From Metopolophium dirhodum (taxonomy: Eukaryota > Arthropoda > Insecta > Hemiptera > Aphididae): DNA of 64,000 bases. Both the position numbers and the translations under genes were made by a program. Location: positions 55,412,270 to 55,476,269 of the forward strand of contig NC_083560.1 of assembly GCF_019925205.1 (NCBI RefSeq), in the 5' to 3' direction. The notes under the pieces were generated by a model. The model was not told the origin of the DNA, made no database searches, and saw only the letters and a list, made by a program, of their open reading frames with translations. Shown piece after piece: positions 55,563 to 64,000 of this stretch. Numbering within the stretch: the first letter of the stretch is position 1; the number at the start of each line of letters is the position of its first letter.

Positions 55563-55834
55563 CTACGACGTGAGACATGGTGGGCCTTTGATGCCTGCAG
55601 TGGCACCCTCCTCAAAAACGCCCGAAGGGCCACAGCAAAAGTCCATCGCAGTTACCGGCCCCCATCGGTCTGATGACAAGACGTTGGACGGGCGAGCATA
55701 CTTTCGCGTCACATCGAAACCGGCAGCACTCATCGTGCAGGACATCGGTGACAAGGACGCAGCCGTGTACAAATGTCGGGTCGATTTCAAAAAATCACCC
55801 ACTCGAAATTCCAATGTCAATTTGACCGTTATAC
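55563..55834 (+). CDS. Sidestep-like receptor, exon encoding second half of N-terminal Ig domain
   Basis: Continues the domain begun at 50344. Its first base completes the serine codon left by the upstream exon, then YDVRHGG follows, the family's YD.RG start of strand C'. The segment ends with GRAYFRV, PAALIVQDIGDKDAAVYKCRV and DFKKSPTRNSNVNLTVI, which carry the D..A.Y.C tyrosine corner, the F-strand cysteine that pairs with LPC, and the SPTRN..(x)NLTVI G-strand signature characteristic of Sidestep proteins. The donor is ATAC|GTGAGT, phase 1, so the two exons form a phase 1-1 domain module. Oddity: between YDVR and GRAYFR lies a loop of roughly 30 or more residues rich in P, S and K, longer than I expect for this family, which usually has a short segment with a WSD word. 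Later exons (further Ig domains, membrane segment, tail) are not seen in the window. Confidence 0.92.
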
Positions 55835-57347
55835 GTGAGTATACCACGATAATATTGTTATTATAATATTAATTAAGATTAAGTACGATTCACAATAGAA
55901 GTTTTTGACACATCGTTTTGTGTGATCAGAACATTTTTTACATATTGAAATGATCTTACTGTGTAAAATAATTGAATGAATAAACGGTTAACGTATTAGG
56001 TATGTCCATCGACATTTTTAAATAAATTATTTTTAATGTCAAAAAATAAAATTATTACTTTTCTTAAAAGTATTTATACAAAACATTCTGCTGTTAATCG
56101 CAATTCATACGAAATACAATTTAAAGTTAATCGTTTATTTCAATGTGAAGGCATATATTGAAATTGCAAAGCAAAAATTCTGAATTAACTCTTAGCTCAA
56201 ATTGTTGATAGCTTAAAAGACGATTGTAATTTAAACTAATTAATGTTAAGAGGATGTCAGCACATTATTAATTGTTTTTCTCAGACTATCGTGAAACATA
56301 AATAAAACGCCCTTATATTAAAATAGTTTTTTTAACTTCTCAGTAATCTTAGAGTTTTGAGACAAATCGATACGGCATACCTTCCAAAATATTATTTTCT
56401 ATACTTTGGAAGGCAGGTGTTATTACTCTAGAATTACTCAAAAACATGAAAAAAAAATTTGCGTGAATGTGTTATGTTTAGGTAGGTAACATTCGCTCCA
56501 CCATATTCGAATATCACAAAATAAATTCCACCGACGATGATTGTTATTCCATTTGTACACTTACCCAAAGCCCTTAAATCAATTTTTTACGGAGGGTGCT
56601 AATGTAACTTTACACTAGCAACCCGGTTTTTGTAATATACCTGTTTTGTATATGTGGTATTTGAGCCAGAGGGAGAAAACAAACAGTACGCTGACGCTCT
56701 CTTAAAAAAAAAAAAAAATCAACTTTTGGGAATGACATACCAACACCAACACTAATGTCAAACCAATATTGTTTCCTACATTAAACAAACAGAAAAAAAA
56801 TATAAAATTTCAATAATTTTGATTGTACTGATTTTTAAAAAATCAACAGTTTATTCGTAATTTCTATTTTTTTTATACTTAATATGCAAATCTATCCTAG
56901 ATTGAACATTTAATGAATTTAAAAAATGTGTTTGGGTTTATTTTCTACCACTAAAAAATCTCTACAGTTACTAAGCTCATTCTAGCACTAACATAAATCA
57001 AACAAAAACGCATGGTTTAAATCCAACAATTTGGAGGTGAGGTGCCAGGAAAATGCACCTTATATATATTTTGCATGTAATATTATACTAATAAACATAG
57101 TATATTATACCAATAATATTGTGCATTGAAGTAGATGGCTGTTGGTTATCATTCCAATTTGTAGATGGTAATTTTCGTAAGCAAATTTTTATTTATTTCT
57201 TTTCATATTATAAAATGAGGAAAAACGAGTACCTATACATGACGTCCAAAACGACAGCATCATACAAAAAACTTTATTAATTTAATCGGCATAGACAGCT
57301 AGTAGAATGCATGTTAATCCATACTACCGATTACCATAATATTGGTA
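55835..57347 (+). other. Downstream intron of the Sidestep-like gene
   Basis: Starts with the donor GTGAGT. AT-rich and non-coding. A 9-bp hairpin (CCTTCCAAA at 56380-56388 with TTTGGAAGG at 56405-56413) and a poly-A tract near 56706 are the only visible structures. No second Ig domain exon (C..G.P.P.V.WW type) was found from here to 64000. Confidence 0.6.
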
Positions 57348-57520
57348 CAGTGAAACCTGACTTAACGGACACCTCTCTTAACGGACAAAATGACCAGGTC
57401 CCGGCAAAAAGATAGGCATTCTAATGTATTTCGACCTGTCTATAACGGACTCCGGACACGGACACTAATATTTAACCCAACAATTTCATAACGGTAAAAA
57501 ATCTTTTGAGGAACGTTGTA
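57348..57520 (+). mobile_element. pogo/Tigger-type transposon terminus (fragment)
   Basis: CAGTGAAACCTGACTTAACGG preceded by TA, followed by ACACCTCTCTTAACGGACA and later CTGTCTATAACGGACTCCGG. This is the familiar look of Tc1/mariner-superfamily pogo/Tigger terminal repeats, which start CAGT and insert at TA. The matching opposite end (GGTTTCACTG) was not seen nearby, so this appears to be a truncated or solo end; the right limit is approximate. Confidence 0.6.
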
Positions 57521-60207
57521 TGAATTTGTCAAGCCTTGTAACGCACAGACAAAAATGTGTCATATACATACGTCAAATTAAAACTAAAAATTGTGAACAT
57601 TTCAAATTTCATTAAATATAACAAAAAACCGGTATATTTTTTAAATTTTACCATAATATCTAGAAAACTTTTCACTGAATTATACAGTTATACAATATTC
57701 ATCATCTCTATGGTTATCCGGGTTTGAATTACAACACAAATACAAAATAATTTTGTCAAAAGGTGGTGTTGGTGTTGCTTTATCATGCCAATTTTGTCAA
57801 AAGGTGGTGTTGGTGTTGCGTTATCATGCCAATTTTTTTTTATTAGTTTATGTTGATTATTTAGACAATTATATAACACGGAATTTGTTTTGCATAAAAT
57901 ATATTCCTAGTTTTTTTTATTTGTGTTTTGTTTTTCCCCATCATATTGAAAATGACACCAACATTTTTACTTATGATACCCTGAAGTTGAAATAAGATCT
58001 AATTTGCTACTTGAAACCTCTTGACTCTTATAGTCTTACACCGATGAAGAATAGAGTATTGTTTCTTCTATGTAGAGTAATGAAATCCATGAATAATGTG
58101 TCCTCAGCACACACACAAAACAATGACAAAATAACGAACACACTTCATTGTAAAATCAATCATGCATTCATCACGAAATAATATAATAATATAGCTAACT
58201 ATATCAAACTCAACATAATTTTATTCGTAAATTTATTTTTGATAAAACCTAATACAAACTGCAGTGAGGAAAAAAATGGCGTTTATAGTTGTAGCTGGTA
58301 AATTTGGTGTTGGTAGTTGATTTCATCCACTCCTCCAGTGGTGTTTGTATAGCACCAGGCTGGGTTGGGTAGGTATAGTACGGTTTGGGCATTGGTTCAC
58401 TGTCGATTTTAAATATTTAAAGACTATCACGTATATCGCTCGCGTGTGTATAAATCGGGTTGTGAAACGTCTCGACGGACTTCCGCTGATAAATAAATAT
58501 ATTATTATTATTCGGTTCGCGTTTGTCTCGGCGGTGCTGACGTACCTATATAGCATAATATGCTATCATAAAACGTACTATTATCTTATACTGTACCCAC
58601 CGCAGCTACGACTAAAAATTCGGAGCTGTTAAACTTTGTCGATTTGCATAGTTCGACTTGACGGTCATTTCGTATCGTTTGTCCCGCATTTTCGCGCCCT
58701 TGTTAATCTGCGCAAACAATGCTAACTTTTTTCACCCCGTCCCGATATCGTCATTACCGCGCCATTTCGATGTAATCGACGGTTTTTATTTCAAAATAAT
58801 ATCTCGGCAAAGACACAACCCGCGACCGTCGCGCACTCGCCCCTCTCTTGATCTGTTTTTCAGTGAAACAATTTTTAAAGTGACGGCGACGATTACGTCA
58901 ATCTCCAGTCTTGCGTTTAATTTTTATGCGGAAAAGCGGGAAATATGAAGTGGAAATCATTATTATCGCAGATATATTATACCTAAAATATTTTAGTCAA
59001 AAATTAAATAATATTGTATTGTCATTCAAACTTTCTTTTAACATTGTAATGCGTATTTCTTCTTTTTTATTATAAACGTTTGGTCGAATGGCTTTTTGAA
59101 TGAGATAATACATTTTAATGTTTTAAAATCTCATCGTTGAATTTTTGTAGATGATAATGTGATAACAATAATGATAATAATTAATCAAACTTTTGTTTAG
59201 TTAAAAATGTCTTTTAAATATAAATTCGACAAAGGTATCATATTATATTTAAATATCATATTATTATATACGTATTCAGGATTTAAAATTTGTCAAGTCG
59301 AATATTGTATTTTACTACAAAACAAAATGTAATGCATTTTAATAAAATTAATAATAACTGAAAAATAATAACAACAGCCATAATAACCGTTTCTTATTGT
59401 TTATTATGAAAGAATGGTTTTAATTATAAATAACAATAAGCGCATGTTTTCAATAATATAGCAAAGAATGGAAATAGTTAAAAATAAATAACAACTTAAA
59501 ACGTTTATCCGAGCGATGTTATTATCTATATACAAGTATGGTATGAAGTAAAAGCGAAAATCGAGGAGAAAATATTAAAAATTTAAATTACAATAAAAAA
59601 AATAAAAAATGGATATTATATCTTATATTGCTATAAGAATTAATGAAAAAAAAAAATTATAAATTTATATAAAATATAAACCAACCATTATTACATGTCT
59701 TACCATTATTTTTTTTTATTTTAATTAAAAAAGCAAGAAATGAAAAAGTAAAACGATTTTGATCCATTTAGCACTGGAAATAAACGAAAGACGAGTGCTT
59801 AGCTAATTACCAAACTTTTTTAGCTCCATGCATAGAAATAGTAATATCGTTTTTACACAATTTAAAGTCACTATAATACATATTATATAGAACAACGTTT
59901 CACAAATAGATCTATTTTAAACTATGCTTAAAAAGCTGATTACTGTTTTAATAACAACATATTTTGAAATTTCATATTCTGAAGAAGACCAGAGCATACA
60001 ATTGCTTTTAGCTTAATATTCGATTTGTTCATAAAATATTGAAAACATTTTCCGATCCAGATAATTAAAACAAAAGTACATGTTCTGATGCAAAAATTAA
60101 AGATCTTAAAAAAATGATAAGGTAATTAGAGTTTAAACTTTAAAGAATAATATATTTTCACAACTATGGTTTTATGATGACATAAAATCATATAGTTTAA
60201 TGTTTTA
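57521..60207. other. Non-coding stretch, probably intronic
   Basis: Contains the 41-bp tandem pair at 57748. A moderately GC-rich segment at 58330-58950 holds two successive open frames without recognisable family. The rest is AT-rich. Confidence 0.4.
57748..57836. repeat. 41-bp tandem duplication, two copies
   Basis: The unit containing TTTTGTCAAAAGGTGGTGTT and TTATCATGCCAA occurs at 57751 and 57792 with one visible mismatch, so it is a recent duplication. Confidence 0.9.
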
Positions 60208-60543
60208 ACCGGTTCGGTTTTGGTTCTTTGGTGAAAAAAAATAATGTTACTGGTTCTAATTAATTTCGGTTCTGGTTCCAGATAATTTCGGTACCGAAAT
60301 AAGTATAATAATTTTAAATACCTATCCGGAATATGGTTTAATTAATAGTATGAGAAATATTAGAAAACTCATAATTTATCATACATATAGATTACACACA
60401 AAACAGTAATACCTTTAAATTATGATAAATAAAATTATTTAATTTTTGAACCTAAAAGTACCTTAAAATTCCGGTTCTGGTTCTTAATATTTTAAAGGTT
60501 CCGGTTCCAGAACCAGTTCTTATAGGTTTGGTTCCAGTCCCTG
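60208..60543 (-). mobile_element. hAT-like MITE, family A copy 5 (inverted, one end lost)
   Basis: The right end GGTTCCAGTCCCTG is intact. The internal words AATATTTTAAAGGTTCC, ATACCTATCCGGAA and TCGGTACCGAAA are the reverse complement of copy 3. The left end begins in AACCGGTTCGG and lacks the CAGGGAC terminus, so that side is truncated or mutated. Non-coding. Confidence 0.75.
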
Positions 60544-60869
60544 CTTCTCAGTAATGATTACATACTCTCTGAAATCGTCCATATGACGTGTTATCATTTG
60601 CCATTATTGAACTTTTGGAAACTGCAGAAACAAATAAATAATACCTATTGCCTTCAGTCATTATCGAAGTGGTGGGTACACCCGTATTATAATAACGTTC
60701 CGAGGCAGGGTCGTTGCAGCATCGTTATTAAAATATGCAAATTTCAATCGGCACCGTATCCACATTACAAAAAGCATATTATTATACACACTCGCCCACC
60801 CACCCACCTGTACACACGTATTGCCGAAGTCACCGGGCTCGCGCGATTATGCATCGCGTCTATGAGTAA
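60544..60869. other. Non-coding stretch
   Basis: An open frame at 60583-60888 exists, but its peptide shows no recognised domain. The sequence becomes CpG-rich towards 60820. Confidence 0.35.
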
Positions 60870-60930
60870 ATGTATTGGTGGGGCGTGAGTCCTACAATCG
60901 TGCGGCTGTGTGGGTGTGTGGGTGGCCCAG

Positions 60931-61061
60931 TGGGGAAACGAGACGAGTCTAAAAAAATACGCAAAGACACTCGCGGCCGAGACTCGTGGTCAGAGGACTC
61001 CGAGGAAACGGAAACGTCCGCAAACACGTCAATCCTAACTGAATGGAGATCCGCAGACTAA
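60931..61061 (+). CDS. Possible charged 3'-terminal exon (weak)
   Basis: After CCCAG|TG an open frame runs 42 codons to TAA. It begins GKRDESKKIRKD and ends SILTEWRSAD, with an acidic SEDSEETETS stretch in the middle. Its composition (charged, Ser/Thr/Glu-rich, few I/N/Y codons) differs from chance AT-rich frames around it and resembles a cytoplasmic tail or disordered C-terminus. The acceptor has a poor pyrimidine tract (GGGTGTGTGGGTGGCCCAG), and the frame also extends upstream to 60870 through lower-complexity sequence. I do not recognise a family. It could equally be a chance GC-rich frame. A link to the Sidestep-like gene is unlikely without intervening Ig and membrane exons. Confidence 0.2.
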
Positions 61062-63479
61062 GCGGCGCTGCCCGTCATCCGTCGGGGGTGCAGTGTGTCT
61101 GTCATGTCGGCATAATATTATTATTGTAGTTGGCCGATTGTAATTTATACAGCCGGCCGCCGTTTTCGATACGACTACGTGTTATTGCGTATAATCGTGT
61201 TGCCCGGTCGTATAGCGTTGTACATAATTCCTGCACATATAACAAAACCCTATGGATACATAATAATATTATGTACAATGTGTGTATATTATTATGACAG
61301 TATACGCCTTTCGGCGCGGCCTCGTCCCTTGTAGTTGTGGGGGGGGGGGGGGTTCAGGTACTCGCCACCCGGTGACAAATATTATTTTCATTTGAACACG
61401 TACCAAATGCATCGGACCCGGAACAACCCAAAATCCTTAAAGGTATGTTATGTATTTTGAGAACCGGCACCCGCAGACCGGGACCTTGTGATAATTATTT
61501 TAAAATTCAAATCACCGGGGTTTTTATAGTTAATAAATTGAAACAAGTGCAGTTTCTTTGATTTAAATCATTTTTTCATATTATTTTTAATTATTTCTTT
61601 AGGTTAGGTTAGGTTTTGGAAACATTATACTGGAAACATAATACTGGCTTGTTGTGCTTCAATGAAATAAAATAAGTACTGTTAAAAAAAAATTCAGTGG
61701 AAAATAATTCTGAAGTAAAAAACATAATTACTATCATACGTTTTCTTTTGGAAAATAATAAACTATTTTTAAGAATATCATTATAATATAAATTATGAAT
61801 ATTACCTAGATATTGTATTTGCACAAAAAATAAATTGGTTTAACACCTCACGATGGTCCATTGTTTCGGTTTTAGAGTTTATATAATATTTCTGTTTTAT
61901 TATTAAAACATTTATTAGTTGACCTCATTTCTTTGTTAACTTTAAATTACTGAAATATTAACAAAGTACGTTCGACCAACATCCGAATTTATCAGTAAAT
62001 ATTATTTTGGTTGAAATGTATTAATATATTTTTTTAACTGTTTCGTATTTTTAAATTATTGTTTAAATGATTTACAAAAACAAAAAAGTGATTGTCGAGT
62101 ACCCATATTATTCTATACAACCAATTTCTAATATTTTAGCAAGTAGTTATGATATATAATTTATTTCTTGTCAGGTGGCACTGCTGGGAGCCTTCCTACT
62201 TAACAATTAATGTGCCTTGTTAAATGTTACTTTATGTCACCACACTTACTCATTATACCTGTTGTAGTATAGATTGTAAATATATTTTAAAATAATACTA
62301 AAAAAAAATATATATTATTTAGAAATTAATCTGAAACCACATAATATAATATTTAATTATTCCACTACGCATGCCTTTTGGTCGAATTTGATTGTTTGGT
62401 ATGTAATTACTAATTGACAATAATGTAACAATTTAAAAACATTTCGTTCTAAACATGAACTACATCTAACTAGGCACTACTGTTGGTTATACAAATACAC
62501 GTTTTGTTGTAAAATATTTTAAACTATAAAATTAGCGACAACAGTTTAGTTGTCGTCTTCGTTGGCGCCTTTTGCGACCACACATTATGCATTAACACGC
62601 AAAAAAACGAAATAGGAAAAACAACAAAAGTAAACGAGTAATAATACATATTTATTCATTACTCTCTTACAGCATCGTTTGTTCCGTTTATTCGAATATA
62701 ACAACGTGACGAGTCTCTTAATCCGTATTTAACGGCAGGCATTGACGAATTCAAAAGTTATTTTATTTTCGTAAAATATAATATAGTTACTAAAAAAAAA
62801 ATAATAGTAAAGTTATATACTTTAAAAAAAGAAAATTCATACTGCAGACGGATATATTATATATACCTATACACAGACTAAACAAGTTATTTTTTTTCTT
62901 TATGGCTGAGTTACTTGAAAAGTTGAGAATCTCAATAAATAAAAATCGAATTTCGAGTGGTTCTTAAATTTACAATTAATTATAAGTATTTTAAAGTTTT
63001 GATTAGCTCGGAGTGGAGTGTCACTCCGGGAAATATAGGTCGACTGAAGCTCCACTCAAATAAACATTAAATACTTATAAAGTTATAACTATAATTAACT
63101 GCTCGTTAAAAATTAGACTTGTGTGTATCGAAATACTTCGAAAAATATTCTACTTTGTAATGTGAAATTAAAAACGTCATTCAAAAAAGTCAAATTATAT
63201 AATACTCAAAAAAATGTTACGATAAGAACACAATGTTATTAGTTTGTCGGTTTGGCATGGTAATTTGAAATTACTTTAATAAAACGTTTGTAAGTATAGT
63301 GTTTAGTATTTCCTCTTTTAGAACCGACAAAAACCAAACGTACGACTCGTCATGAATCACAGGTCACTACGGTTAAGTAGGTTAGGGACGCGACACTGGG
63401 AGTGGTGGAATGCCTACTATCACTACTTCGTTCGCAGGTTTATCATATTATTATAAACACAATATTATATTATTATCTG
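61062..63479. other. Non-coding AT-rich stretch
   Basis: Poly-G run at 61339-61351. AGGTTAGGTTAGG at 61600, a short telomere-like word, too short to be a telomeric array. A small inverted repeat CGGAGTG...CACTCCG lies near 63009-63028. No supported gene. Confidence 0.45.
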
Positions 63480-64000
63480 TGCGGTTTGTCGGGCGCGTAT
63501 GGACAAACTCTATTCCCGGCGAGGGAATAAATTCCGAAGATGACGCCGCAAGGCTAATTTGACGGAATTAAGGGAAGGACGTTATGTACGGTGATCATCT
63601 CTTATGTGGACTGGGGATGCGGGAGGTCTGAGCCGCCGGCTGGCCGTGTTTCCGGAAACGTGTTTCCTGCCCAGTAATTAGACGACACGCGATAACAATA
63701 TCGCGGGGTTGAACGGGAGGGTGAAAACACGCACGCGATATTGTCACCCGGAAGTCCGAGTAAACGTCCGCAACCGCTGCCCCCCCCCTCCTTACGGGTG
63801 TCTCGCGACGAGTCTTGTGACCGAAAATCGTGATATGGCACTACCGGAAGTGCTCCCGCGAGGCTCCGATTTTCATTCAGCGTCGTGTCCGGAATATTTT
63901 CACAGTCGCTGTACGCTATATCCGTATAATATCAAATACCTGTCGCAAAACAGGAGCTAGCGGCCGACGCGACCCTCCACACTGTGAGAGATCTGTCGGG
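63480..64000. promoter_or_regulatory. GC/CpG-rich patch at right edge
   Basis: Clearly more GC-rich than the preceding 2 kb (GAGCCGCCGGCTGGCC, CGCGACGAG, GCGGCCGACGCG). Open frames on both strands have no recognised family. It may be a promoter or untranslated exon continuing beyond the window, or an unrecognised repeat. Confidence 0.2.

Noticed and set aside
61600..61613. AGGTTAGGTTAGG, and CCTAACCTAACC at 4599 and 53045, as interstitial telomere arrays
   Set aside because: Only two to three units each, too short to distinguish from chance or from repeat debris.
1..64000. CRISPR arrays, operons, ribosome binding sites or prokaryotic genes
   Set aside because: The tandem repeats are contiguous without unique spacers, and the window has eukaryotic spliced exons and transposons.

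Overview
This is AT-rich eukaryotic DNA (about two thirds A+T by eye) with long non-coding stretches, spliced exons, microsatellites and many decayed transposons. It fits an insect, most likely an aphid: the motif TAGGTACCTA and its halves recur throughout, and hAT-type miniature elements of the kind common in hemipteran genomes are scattered across it. The species call is inference. I see no prokaryotic, viral, tRNA, CRISPR or operon features.

The one recognisable host gene is a Sidestep-family cell-surface receptor on the + strand. Exons at 50344-50476 and 55563-55834 are joined by a 5.1-kb phase-2 intron and together encode one complete N-terminal V-type immunoglobulin domain, with phase 1 on both outer sides. 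The signal-peptide exon must lie upstream. Two weak candidates are noted, at 30406-30453 and 40396-40465. The later Ig domains, membrane segment and tail lie beyond the window. Most of the window is therefore probably 5' intron or upstream flank of this gene, plus part of its next intron.

The rest is repeat archaeology. 1-1215 holds a heavily mutated Jockey-type LINE reverse transcriptase. Five copies of one hAT-like MITE family lie at 2050, 19398, 35673, 54924 and 60208. The first copy carries a second hAT-like MITE (2346-2579) inside it, flanked by a perfect 8-bp target duplication. Another terminal-inverted-repeat element lies at 7068-7388, a pogo/Tigger-type terminus at 57348, and a 5S-rRNA-derived fragment at about 42840-42996 on the minus strand.

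The 11-20 kb region is unusual for local duplication: a roughly 370-bp unit in three copies (11423-12437), a 244-bp unit in two and a half copies (16421-17370), and a roughly 500-bp duplicate pair (18715/19213) in which each copy took a different transposon. Short tandem arrays occur at 44873 and 57748. Several CpG-rich, relatively GC-rich patches (10.7-11.2, 12.4-12.7, 16.1-16.35, 29.9-30.7, 60.8-61.1 and 63.5-64.0 kb) could be promoters or first exons but carry no recognisable coding sequence.

I found no convincing new multi-gene system. The best leads are the unusual long loop in the Sidestep-like Ig domain, the unresolved leader exon, the triplicated GC-rich unit, and a charged exon-like open frame at 60931-61061.
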